A stretch of DNA of 9,225 nucleotides from an uncultured Treponema sp. (GTDB taxonomy: Bacteria; Spirochaetota; Spirochaetia; Treponematales; Treponemataceae), in contig CAMVBP010000076.1 in assembly GCA_947165795.1 (NCBI GenBank), forward strand, positions 1-9,225. Direction: 5' to 3'. Below, in pieces: positions 1 to 6,817 of the stretch. The stretch's first letter is position 1. Each line of letters begins with the position of its first letter. The position numbers were made by a program, and so were the translations under genes. The notes beneath the pieces were generated by a model. That model was not told the DNA's origin. It did not search any database and worked only from the letters and a program-made list of their open reading frames with translations.

Positions 1-392
1 CTATTCTCGGTTCTTTCGAGCGCTTCCTTGGTATCCTCATTGAAAACTTTGCAGGAAACTTCCCTACCTGGCTCGCTTTTGAGCAGGCAGCAATTATTCC
101 TGTTACAAATGATTTTGATGATTACGCTAAGCTTGTTAATGATGCTCTTACTGCAGCAGATATCCGCTCTAACGCTTATCTTTCTACAGAGAACATGAGA
201 AACAAGATTAAGACAATCACAAAGGAACATAAGTCTCCTTATATTCTGATTGTCGGCGAGAACGAAAAGAAGGAAGGAACTGTAACAGTACGCTTCCGCC
301 AGTCGAGCGGTCTTGAACAGAAGACAATGAAGATTGAAGAGTTCATTGAATACGTTCAGAAGAAGAACGAAGAAAAAGGAACATCAATCTAA
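1..392 (+). CDS. thrS: Threonyl-tRNA synthetase, C-terminal part (5' end outside window)
   Basis: ThrRS attaches threonine to tRNA-Thr in the cytoplasm. Only about the last 129 residues are present; the reading frame is open from base 3 to a TAA at 390-392. The visible part begins with ILGSFERFLGILIENFAGNF and PTWLAFEQ, matching the end of the class II catalytic core (motif 3 region, ERFLGIL/FPTWLAPVQ in E. coli ThrRS). It then runs through the anticodon-binding domain, with ADIRSNAYLSTENMRNKI, the PYILIVGENE strand and a TVTVRFR segment typical of this domain. The C-terminus has the usual short charged tail. There is no terminator after the stop, and the next gene follows after four bases, so the two are probably co-transcribed. 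The catalytic domain, zinc-binding and editing domains lie upstream and cannot be assessed. Identification is confident. Confidence 0.95.
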   Translation, partial: ILGSFERFLGILIENFAGNFPTWLAFEQAAIIPVTNDFDDYAKLVNDALTAADIRSNAYLSTENMRNKIKTITKEHKSPYILIVGENEKKEGTVTVRFRQSSGLEQKTMKIEEFIEYVQKKNEEKGTSI

Positions 393-396
393 AAAA

Positions 397-1239
397 ATGA
401 GCAGCAGCTGTATAGAAAACACAGAAAAGCTTTACCACTATACTGACTTTAATGCAATGCGCGGAATAATTACAAACGGAGAAATCTGGCTTTGGAATCT
501 GCGCCGCATGAATGACAGGGAAGAAATGCAGTATTTTATAAAAGAGCTTAAGATTGCCGTAAAAAAGCAGCTTAAGGAATCTGAATATGACTGTATGGAA
601 AAGCTTTTCTCTGATAACCTGAAGGACTTTGATAAGCTTTCGAGCTATGCAGCGTGCTTCAGTGAATATGCAGATGATGCTGCTCAATGGTCCCGCTACG
701 CAAAAAACGGAATGGGAGTTTGCATTGCTTTTAATAAAGAGCTTTTATCGCGAATAGGAGAAGAAGGACGAACTCCTCTTTGCCGTGTAAACTATTCGCG
801 TAATTGCGATGAACTGGAAATTGTAAAAGAAATTTCCAGCTTGATTCACGAAAGCAATGCAAATTCAAATAACTGCAGTAATGAAAAAACTCACGAAGTT
901 TTTAACAGACTAATTTCAAGTTCACCACTTTTTAAGCATCCTTCTTTTATAAGTGAAAAAGAATACAGGCTTGTTTCTCTTCCCTACAATGTTAATGAAT
1001 ATCTTGGTGAACCTCATTTTTTTGTTGAAGAAACAAATATCAAAAAATATTATATTCTGAATCTTAAAAAAGTTTGTCAGAAAATGAACATTCCTTATAC
1101 AAATCTTTTTGAAGAAATTTGCATTGGTCCACAGGCACGTGTTACAAAAGAAGTTCTTTCGGATTATTTTGAAGCCACAGACTGCAAGGAGCTTTGCAAA
1201 AAAATTAAGATTTCTGAATGCCCTCTCAGAAGATTTTAG
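397..1239 (+). CDS. DUF2971 family protein of unknown function
   Basis: A 280-residue protein with the hallmarks of the DUF2971 family: L12-Y13-H14-Y15-T16 at the N-terminus, M38-N39-D40 followed by E42-E43, a central FSEYADDAAQWSRYAKNG block (88-105) leading into GVCIAF, and a K180-H181-P182 ... E187-K188-E189-Y190-R191 block. The family has no established biochemical function that I can state. Its scattered distribution and conserved polar residues suggest an enzyme, and members are sometimes seen in accessory or defence-rich regions; neither point is shown here. No signal peptide or membrane segment is visible. I chose ATG 397 because the conserved domain starts about ten residues later. 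An in-frame TTG at 334 would extend the gene 59 bases into thrS without any match to the family. There is no well-spaced Shine-Dalgarno: the nearest purine-rich AAAAAGGA ends 16 bases before the ATG, so expression may depend on read-through and coupling from thrS. The TAG stop lies inside the hairpin and promoter region of icd. Confidence 0.85.
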   Translation: MSSSCIENTEKLYHYTDFNAMRGIITNGEIWLWNLRRMNDREEMQYFIKELKIAVKKQLKESEYDCMEKLFSDNLKDFDKLSSYAACFSEYADDAAQWSRYAKNGMGVCIAFNKELLSRIGEEGRTPLCRVNYSRNCDELEIVKEISSLIHESNANSNNCSNEKTHEVFNRLISSSPLFKHPSFISEKEYRLVSLPYNVNEYLGEPHFFVEETNIKKYYILNLKKVCQKMNIPYTNLFEEICIGPQARVTKEVLSDYFEATDCKELCKKIKISECPLRRF

Positions 1240-1260
1240 ATTGAATTACTAATCTTTTTT
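1236..1260 (+). terminator. Weak intrinsic-terminator-like hairpin overlapping the DUF2971 stop codon
   Basis: AGATT (1238-1242) pairs with AATCT (1251-1255), with a possible G-U pair inside (1243 with 1250), and is followed by a run of T from 1255 to 1260. The stem is short and AT-rich, so it is at best a weak terminator for the thrS-DUF2971 transcript. It overlaps the -35 element of the icd promoter. Confidence 0.35.
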
Positions 1261-1269
1261 CTATATAAT
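1241..1269 (+). promoter_or_regulatory. Sigma-70-type promoter of icd, predicted near-leaderless transcript
   Basis: TTGAAT (1241-1246) and a perfect TATAAT (1264-1269) are separated by 17 bases, the optimal spacing. A start site 6-8 bases after the -10 box falls at about 1275-1277, only three to five bases before the icd ATG at 1280. No Shine-Dalgarno can fit in such a leader, and none is seen in TCTCTCATT just before the ATG. This is sequence evidence only; the start site has not been mapped. Confidence 0.75.
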
Positions 1270-1279
1270 ATCTCTCATT

Positions 1280-2476
1280 ATGGCAAAAATACAGATGAAA
1301 AATGCAATCGCTGAACTTGACGGCGATGAGATGACCAGAGTTTTGTGGAAGGTTATAAAGGATGAACTTCTTTTACCTTATGTTGATTTGAAGACTGAAT
1401 ATTTTGATTTAGGACTTAAAAGCCGCGATGATTCAGACGACAAAATTACTTACGCTGCAGCCGATGCAATTAAAAGACTTCATGTTGGTGTAAAGTGCGC
1501 TACAATCACTTCTAATCAGGCACGCGTAGAAGAATACAAACTTAAACAGCTTACTCCAAGTCCAAACGGAATAATCCGTGCAGAACTTGATGGTACAGTT
1601 TTCCGTGAGCCGATTTTTGTTAAGAATATTCACGGAACAGTAAGCTGCTGGAAAAAGCCAATAGTTCTTGGACGCCATGCTTATGGTGATGTTTATAAAA
1701 ACTGCGAAATCAAATGTCCTACAGCAGGAAAGGCAGAACTTGTATTTACCGGAGTAGACGGAAAAGAAATCCGCAAAACTATTATGGATATGAAGGGACC
1801 TGGAATTATTCAGGGAATTCATAACCTTGATAACTCAATCGAAAGCTTTGCACGCTGCTGCTTTACATATGCACTTGATAGAAAAATCAGCGTTTGGTTT
1901 GGTGCAAAAGATACAATTTCTAAAACTTACGACGGAAACTTTAAGGCAATTTTCCAGAGAGTATTCGACGAAGAATACAAGGCAAAATTCGAAGCAGCTG
2001 GAATTGAATATTTCTACACATTAATTGATGATGCTGTAGCTCGCGTAATGAGAAGCGAAGGCGGATTCATGTGGGCAACAAAGAACTACGACGGCGACGT
2101 TATGAGTGATATGATTGCCAGCGCATGCGGTTCACTTGCAATGATGACTTCTGTACTCGTAAGCCCGGACGGAAACTTTGAATACGAAGCAAGCCACGGA
2201 ACTGTTCAGAAGCACTATTACCGCTATCTTAAAGGCGAAAAAACTTCAACAAACCCTGTAGCAACAATCTTTGCATGGACAGGAGCTCTTGCAAAACGCG
2301 GTGAACTCGACGGAACTCCGGATCTCGTAGACTTTGCAAAACGTCTTGAAAAAGCAACTCTTCAGACAATCGAAGAAGGCTATATGACAGGCGATATTGC
2401 ACGCATTGCAGAACCGGCTGCAAAAGAAGTTCTCGATTCATGGAAGTTTATCGAAGCAATCAGAACCAGATTATAA
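1280..2476 (+). CDS. icd: Isocitrate dehydrogenase (NADP-type, eukaryote-like homodimeric subfamily)
   Basis: This 398-residue cytoplasmic enzyme oxidatively decarboxylates isocitrate to 2-oxoglutarate, producing reduced cofactor and a precursor for glutamate. It belongs to the eukaryotic-type homodimeric IDH subfamily (human IDH1/IDH2-like), not the E. coli type. The isocitrate-binding residues align at human IDH1 numbering: T77, S94 (in TPSPNG), R100, R109 (in FREP), R132 and Y139 (in GRHAYGDVY). The metal- and substrate-binding K210, T212, D250, D273 and D277 (in [10 protein letters not shown]) are also present, equivalent to human K212, T214, D252, D275 and D279. The cofactor loop reads [10 protein letters not shown]: the residue equal to human R314 is K311, while H312 (human H315) is kept, so NADP preference is likely but not certain. 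ATG 1280 aligns exactly with the family start. The gene is monocistronic, with its own promoter upstream and a strong terminator downstream. A likely role is 2-oxoglutarate supply rather than a full citric acid cycle, if the host is a treponeme. Confidence 0.97.
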   Translation: MAKIQMKNAIAELDGDEMTRVLWKVIKDELLLPYVDLKTEYFDLGLKSRDDSDDKITYAAADAIKRLHVGVKCATITSNQARVEEYKLKQLTPSPNGIIRAELDGTVFREPIFVKNIHGTVSCWKKPIVLGRHAYGDVYKNCEIKCPTAGKAELVFTGVDGKEIRKTIMDMKGPGIIQGIHNLDNSIESFARCCFTYALDRKISVWFGAKDTISKTYDGNFKAIFQRVFDEEYKAKFEAAGIEYFYTLIDDAVARVMRSEGGFMWATKNYDGDVMSDMIASACGSLAMMTSVLVSPDGNFEYEASHGTVQKHYYRYLKGEKTSTNPVATIFAWTGALAKRGELDGTPDLVDFAKRLEKATLQTIEEGYMTGDIARIAEPAAKEVLDSWKFIEAIRTRL

Positions 2477-2521
2477 TTTTCAGAAAGTTTTTTAGAAACA
2501 ATTTGAAATAAATTATTATGA

Positions 2522-2552
2522 AAAAAAGCGGCTGATTTTCAGCCGCTTTTTT
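2522..2552 (+). terminator. Strong intrinsic terminator after icd
   Basis: GCGGCTGA (2528-2535) and TCAGCCGC (2539-2546) form a perfect 8-bp stem around a TTT loop. They are flanked by A6 on the left and T6 on the right, which extend the pairing to 14 bp. The symmetric A and T runs could also stop transcription arriving from the other strand, although no - strand gene lies next to it. Confidence 0.93.
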
Positions 2553-2553
2553 G

Positions 2554-2582
2554 TTGACTTCATAATATTTCGGCTTTAAAAT
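2554..2582 (+). promoter_or_regulatory. Sigma-70-type promoter of the sensor cluster
   Basis: TTGACT (2554-2559) and TAAAAT (2577-2582) are separated by exactly 17 bases, directly after the icd terminator. A start site at about 2588-2590 would lie four to six bases before ATG 2594, the same close arrangement as in front of icd. No Shine-Dalgarno precedes that ATG. The promoter would drive the binding protein, kinase and regulator genes. Confidence 0.7.
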
Positions 2583-2593
2583 AAAATAGATTT

Positions 2594-3676
2594 ATGAAAG
2601 GAAAAATAAAAAAAGACGAACAAAATGATGTTTCGTTCAGCATATTTTTTTATATGTTCATTTGATTGTAAAAAATTCTCTCTATTATAATTTTCGCAGT
2701 AACAATAGTTTTTTTATTAACATTTCTTATTATTACACGAAAAAATGATAAAAAAAGTCCGGAACCAAAGGAAAACAAGCTTATCCTGGGGTTTTCACAA
2801 ATAGGCTCAGAGAGCGCCTGGCGAACAAGAAATACTCAGTCAATTTTTGAAGCCGCCGAAGAAAATGATATTCAGATAATCTTTGATGATGCTCAGCAAA
2901 AACAGGAAAATCAATTAAAGGCCATTCGCTCATTTATAGTTTATCAGGTAGATGTAATTGCATTTGTTCCGATTGTTGAAGACGGCTGGGACAATGTTCT
3001 AACCGAAGCAAAAGAAGCCGGAATTCCTGTTATTCTTGTAGACCGCCAGATAAATGCAGATCCTTCACTCTATGCAGGATTTCTTGGAGAAGACGGTCTG
3101 GAAGAAGGCCGGCGCGCAGCACGCTTTCTTGTAAATAAATGCAAAAACAGAACAAGCACCATTAATATTTATGAAATGTCCGGAACAGAAAATTCTTCTG
3201 TTGTACGGGACCGTGCAAAAGGCTTCCGTGAAATAATTGAAGTAAATCCTAAATTCCATATTATTCATACCGAAGACGGAGACTTTCTGCGTTCACGTGG
3301 AAAAGAAATTGCAGAAAATCTTATTACAAAAAGCGGAAGAAAAGACGGACTCTTTTTTGAAAATGAAAGAATTGATGTCGTATATTCTCATAATGATTCA
3401 ATGACGCTCGGCATGCTCGATTCAATAGAAAATTTTGGAGTTAATACAAAAAACACAATTATAATAAGCGTTGATGCAGAACAAAAATCTATAGATGCAC
3501 TGACTAAAGGCAAGCTCAATTGTGTCGTTGAATGTAATCCAAACCTTGGCCCAAAGCTTATGGAACTTGTAAAGAAAATTGCCGAAGGAAATCCAATTCC
3601 CCGAATAACATACAACACCGAAACCGTTTTTACAGAAAATGATGACTTTTCTAAATATGAGCCGCGTGGTTATTAA
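2594..3676 (+). pseudogene. YtfQ-like sugar-binding protein, membrane-tethered sensor type; N-terminus broken by two in-frame stops
   Basis: From base 2672 to the TAA at 3674-3676 the frame is open for 334 codons and encodes a type I periplasmic sugar-binding protein closest to galactofuranose-binding YtfQ. With K at 2672 as residue 1, it has a hydrophobic segment (about 2-22), a charged KNDKK linker, FSQIGSES (41-48), a QQKQENQ...RSF block, a GWDNVLTEAKEAGIPVILVD block, GDFLRSRGKE, YSHNDSMTLGML and CNPNLGPKL, all characteristic of YtfQ. No cysteine follows the hydrophobic segment, so it is not a lipoprotein; I infer a membrane-anchored sensor. The same frame starts at ATG 2594, at a good promoter, but meets TGA at 2663 and TAA at 2669. 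After these there is no ATG, GTG or TTG until 3176, well inside the domain. Either the gene is recently broken, or the T6 (2645-2650) and A6 (2670-2675) runs hide compensating indels, or initiation is unusual (for example ATT 2675). The kinase gene follows after 12 bases. Confidence 0.78.
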
Positions 3677-3677
3677 C

Positions 3678-3682
3678 GGAGG
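3678..3682 (+). promoter_or_regulatory. Shine-Dalgarno that supports a TTG start for the kinase
   Basis: GGAGG lies six bases before the TTG at 3689, an ideal position. There is no nearby in-frame ATG with a comparable site, so this decides the start. Confidence 0.85.
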
Positions 3683-3688
3683 CTGGAA

Positions 3689-5137
3689 TTGAAGCGTAGC
3701 CTCAGAAAAACTCTTCTTATAACTTATATATTTCTCCTTTTTATTACGCTGATTCCTTCTGTTTATTCTGTTGTAGTTTTTCAAATTCATACTAAACAGT
3801 ACAGCCAGATAATTTCAAATGTAAGTACGGCAAACCGAATAAGTTCAATTGCTAAAAATGATGTTCCTGCTGAATTATGGAATATAATCTGCGGTAAAAA
3901 AGAAATTGAATCTGCAGATCATAATAAAATGCTGGATAGTATTTTTTCCGGGCTTTCACTCATGCTTCTAACCAACAAAAATGAAGAAAGCCGCGGAAAA
4001 CTTGAAGTTGCAAACAGAGCCTACACTACACTTAGACGAAATGTTGATATGCTGATTTCCAAAATGAAAACAGGAAGTCTTGTAACTCAAAACGAAGCAA
4101 CTTTGGATGAAATCAGAACGATAACTTCTCTCTTTGCAGATATTATGAATGATTTTATCGTTACTGAAATTGAATACGCAAACCAGACAAACCGATCGCT
4201 TAGAAATACTTCAATTATTCTTACGGCAATTCAAATTATTATTACAGTTCTTGCAATTATAATTTCTATTAACAGCTTTATAACTGTATCAGGTGCAGTT
4301 CAAAAACCGATTGCAGACATGGAAAAACTTTCTACAAAAGTTGCAAACGGAGACCTTACTGCGCGAATCGATATTCCTCATGTTGATGAACTTGATACCC
4401 TTGCAGGAAACCTGAACACCATGACTGAACAGATTGATGTCCTGATTAAAAAAAATATGGAGGAACAGAAGAATTTTCAGAAGGCAGAAATGAAAGCCCT
4501 TCAGGCTCAGATTACCCCGCACTTTTTGTACAACACTTTTGATACAATTGTTTGGCTTGCAGAAGAAGAGCATACAGATGAAGTTGTAAAAATTACAAAG
4601 GCCTTTTCTGACTTCCTTCGTATTTCGCTCAGCCGCGGTCATGAATGGATTACAATTTCTCAGGAACTCGATCACATTAAAAATTATTTGACCATTCAAA
4701 AAATCCGTTATGCAGATATTTTAAATTATTCAATTGATGCTGATGAATCTTTAATGGATGTAAAAATGATAAAATTGATTCTTCAGCCGCTTGTTGAAAA
4801 CGCAATTTATCATGGAATAAAAAATAAGCGCGGTCGTGGAGAATTAAAGGTAAGCGTTCATTATACAGATGATGCTCATTCAAAAATTCAATTTACTGTT
4901 GAAGATAACGGAGCCGGCTTTACCGAAGAACGACTTGGGCAGGTACGAAATGAATTACGAACCGGAGCTCAAGATTCAGAAAAACTATCTTCCGTTTATG
5001 GACTTTATAATGTAAATAAAAAATTAAAGCTTTATTATGGAGACCAGACAGAAGGACTTATTATTGAATCTGAATCTGGAAAAGGCAGTAAAATTTCATT
5101 TATTATTCCGGTTACAGAAGGGGGAATAAATGTATAG
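3689..5137 (+). CDS. YesM/LytS-family sensor histidine kinase
   Basis: A 482-residue inner-membrane kinase of the His_kinase (PF06580) type that pairs with YesN-like regulators. Transmembrane helix 1 spans about residues 8-31. A mostly helical extracytoplasmic domain covers about 32-174, followed by transmembrane helix 2 at about 175-198. A HAMP linker (about 199-255) contains the KPIADME and GDLTARI segments. The phospho-acceptor box is ALQAQITPHFLYNTFD with H278. The ATP-binding domain has an N-box centred on N371 (LVENAIYHGIK), a G1 box D406-N407-G408-A409-G410, and GLYNVNKKL from 438. All catalytic residues are present, so the kinase itself looks intact. It starts with TTG, and its 3' end overlaps the regulator gene by eight bases. 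It follows the sugar-binding protein by 12 bases, which suggests that its compact external domain reads the state of that protein rather than binding sugar itself. That role is inferred from context, by analogy with binding-protein-assisted kinases such as XylFII-LytS. Confidence 0.95.
   Translation: MKRSLRKTLLITYIFLLFITLIPSVYSVVVFQIHTKQYSQIISNVSTANRISSIAKNDVPAELWNIICGKKEIESADHNKMLDSIFSGLSLMLLTNKNEESRGKLEVANRAYTTLRRNVDMLISKMKTGSLVTQNEATLDEIRTITSLFADIMNDFIVTEIEYANQTNRSLRNTSIILTAIQIIITVLAIIISINSFITVSGAVQKPIADMEKLSTKVANGDLTARIDIPHVDELDTLAGNLNTMTEQIDVLIKKNMEEQKNFQKAEMKALQAQITPHFLYNTFDTIVWLAEEEHTDEVVKITKAFSDFLRISLSRGHEWITISQELDHIKNYLTIQKIRYADILNYSIDADESLMDVKMIKLILQPLVENAIYHGIKNKRGRGELKVSVHYTDDAHSKIQFTVEDNGAGFTEERLGQVRNELRTGAQDSEKLSSVYGLYNVNKKLKLYYGDQTEGLIIESESGKGSKISFIIPVTEGGINV
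5119..5125 (+). promoter_or_regulatory. Shine-Dalgarno for the response regulator, inside the kinase gene
   Basis: AGGGGGA ends four bases before ATG 5130. It lies in the last codons of the kinase gene, consistent with translational coupling across the overlap. Confidence 0.75.
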
Positions 5138-6731
5138 CGTTTTTGCAGTTGATGATGAACCTATTGTACTGGAAGGAATCCGTTCCAAAATTGACTGGGA
5201 AGGCAGCGGCTTTACATTTGCAGGCGAGGCTACGGATGGAGAAATTGCCCTTTCAATGATTCATGAAATTAAACCGGACATTCTTATTACAGATATAAAA
5301 ATGCCTTTTATGGACGGACTACAGTTAGCGCAGGCTATCAAGCAGACGCAGCCCTGGATTAAAATTATTATTTTAAGCGGACACGATGAATTTGATTATG
5401 CTAAAAAAGCTATTTCCATTGGAATTGAAGATTATCTTTTAAAACCATTTACTCCTGAAGAACTTATTACAAGTCTAAACAAAACCGCCGCACAAATTGA
5501 TAAAGAACGAAAACAGCTTTCTGACATTTCTAAAATGAAGGAAGAATTAAAATCAAAGGAAGCACTTATAAAAAAAGATTTTTTGAATAATCTTGTTCAC
5601 GGCGAAGCAGACACAAATAATTTAATGCAGAAATGCAGTGAACTTGGAATTAATTTAATTTCAAGATACTACAAGGTTCTTATTAGCCGCATAGAAAGCA
5701 TTTCAGGAAATAACCAGAATCAACAGGAAGCATGTTCGCTTTTAAACTCCTATTCTTCCGCAATTAACGAAGCAGTTTCTTTCTTTCATCATACAAATCT
5801 TTTAGTATGCATTTTTAAAGGAAGCTCACAAAATGAACTTGACGATAATATTTTCCGCGCCGCAGAAACAATAAGCCACATTGCTACAAAAAATGAAGAC
5901 TGTACCGTACTCACAGCAATAGGAAAAACCGTAGAACATCTTTCTCAGCTTAAGGTTTCATATGAAGATGCAAAAAAAATTCTGGAAGCGAATCGTCAAA
6001 ACAAAGAAAACAGAATTATCAGTTCGGATGATCTTGCGGAAATTTCCCTAAGCGAAAACAATGAAACCCTTCTGGATATAAAAGAAGGAGATCCTCTCGT
6101 AGATAAATTAAAATATGCCGCAAAGGGCGACGTTCAGAGCATAATAGAAGAATCAATGGAGCTTATTAAAAAGAATCCGGAACAGTTTAGTGTATTCGCG
6201 TCCTATCTGCTTGTAGATTTAATTTTTGCAGTATCAAAACTGGTAGAAAAACTTGGTGGAAATATAAAAGAGCTTAAACCCGAAATTTTACAGAGAAAAT
6301 TTATTGACGATGCAGTATCTGATGAAACCCGTTTTACAAAAACTCTTGAACAGGTTTTAAACTTTGCCCTTGAATTCCGGGATTCTAAGGTAACAGGAAA
6401 ATATGCTGATGTAATTTTAAAGGCTAAGCGCTTTATTGAAGAAAACTACGCAGACCAGAACACAACTTTAACTACAGTCGCAGAAGCTGTCTGTCTTAGT
6501 CCGAATCACTTCAGTACAATTTTCTCTCAGGAATGCAAAACTACATTTATTGAATACCTTACGAACGTTCGTTTGGAAAATGCAAAACGGCTTATGCGCG
6601 AAACAGACATGAAGGGGTACGACATAGCTTACGAATGTGGATTTTCTGATCCTCACTACTTCAGCTATATATTCAAAAAAAACACGGGACTTTCGCCCCG
6701 TGAATATAAGCTGAGTGTTGAAAAAGCCTAA
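5130..6731 (+). CDS. YesN-type response regulator with AraC-family DNA-binding domain
   Basis: A 533-residue cytoplasmic transcription regulator. The N-terminal receiver domain (about 1-120) has the acidic D8-D9-E10 cluster, phospho-acceptor D55 (in ITDIKMP), S83 and K105 (in LLKPF), so phosphorylation by the adjacent kinase is expected. A charged helical stretch follows (about 120-150). The middle region (about 150-420) resembles the degenerate GGDEF-like domain common in YesN proteins; the VLTAIGKTVEHLSQLKVSYE segment is typical and no catalytic GGDEF motif is visible. The C-terminus (about 425-533) is an AraC-type double helix-turn-helix, with LTTVAEAVCLSPNHFSTIF as the first motif and GYDIAYECGFSDPHYFSYIF plus TGLSPREY as the second. 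It overlaps the kinase gene by eight bases. The most likely target is the convergent sugar importer operon, whose promoter is outside the window; its binding sites cannot be seen. Confidence 0.96.
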   Translation: MYSVFAVDDEPIVLEGIRSKIDWEGSGFTFAGEATDGEIALSMIHEIKPDILITDIKMPFMDGLQLAQAIKQTQPWIKIIILSGHDEFDYAKKAISIGIEDYLLKPFTPEELITSLNKTAAQIDKERKQLSDISKMKEELKSKEALIKKDFLNNLVHGEADTNNLMQKCSELGINLISRYYKVLISRIESISGNNQNQQEACSLLNSYSSAINEAVSFFHHTNLLVCIFKGSSQNELDDNIFRAAETISHIATKNEDCTVLTAIGKTVEHLSQLKVSYEDAKKILEANRQNKENRIISSDDLAEISLSENNETLLDIKEGDPLVDKLKYAAKGDVQSIIEESMELIKKNPEQFSVFASYLLVDLIFAVSKLVEKLGGNIKELKPEILQRKFIDDAVSDETRFTKTLEQVLNFALEFRDSKVTGKYADVILKAKRFIEENYADQNTTLTTVAEAVCLSPNHFSTIFSQECKTTFIEYLTNVRLENAKRLMRETDMKGYDIAYECGFSDPHYFSYIFKKNTGLSPREYKLSVEKA

Positions 6732-6738
6732 AATCGAA

Positions 6739-6778
6739 AATCCGTTAAAAAACGAGCCGAAAGGGTCGTTTTAGGATT
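6739..6778. terminator. Bidirectional terminator between convergent operons
   Basis: AAAACGA (6749-6755) pairs with TCGTTTT (6766-6772). Inside this, after a G-G mismatch, CC/GG (6757-6758 with 6763-6764) closes a GAAA tetraloop. AATCC (6739-6743) and GGATT (6774-6778) can extend the base of the hairpin. On the + strand the stem ends in T4, and on the - strand in T6, so it can serve both the regulator gene and yjfF. The stem is not GC-rich, so strength is uncertain. Confidence 0.6.
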
Positions 6779-6797
6779 ATCGAAAGAACGGCTCAGA

Positions 6798-6814
6798 GGC
6801 AAGCTACGCTTGCC
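6798..6814. repeat. Perfect palindromic hairpin in the convergent intergenic region
   Basis: GGCAAGC and GCTTGCC form a 7-bp perfect stem around a TAC loop, three bases beyond the yjfF stop codon. There is no T run on either side, so it is not a standard terminator by itself. It may be an RNA-stabilising 3' hairpin of the importer transcript or one copy of a dispersed palindromic element. Only one copy is visible in this window. Confidence 0.5.
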
Positions 6815-6817
6815 GAC

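Noticed and set aside
334..396. TTG 334 as the start of the DUF2971 protein
   Set aside because: It would overlap thrS by 59 bases, and the added residues have no relation to the family; ATG 397 begins just before the domain.
343..687. Open frame of 114 codons on the - strand opposite DUF2971
   Set aside because: It is antisense to the conserved N-terminal motifs of DUF2971 and has no independent support.
1433..1822. Open frame of 129 codons on the - strand opposite icd
   Set aside because: It lies entirely inside the strongly conserved icd gene and shows no family resemblance; a shadow frame.
2663..2665. TGA as a selenocysteine codon in the binding protein
   Set aside because: A TAA follows one codon later, the site lies before the membrane segment where no selenocysteine is expected, and no recoding hairpin is evident next to it.
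2625..2680. ATG-ATG at 2625 with a programmed -1 shift on the A6 run to reach the binding-protein frame
   Set aside because: The codons around the run (TGT AAA AAA TTC) do not form a good slippery heptamer, no ribosome site precedes 2625, and the resulting N-terminus is unconvincing.
3176..3676. A separate 166-residue protein starting at ATG 3176
   Set aside because: The conserved YtfQ-like sequence continues upstream in the same frame without a stop to 2672, so 3176 is an internal methionine.
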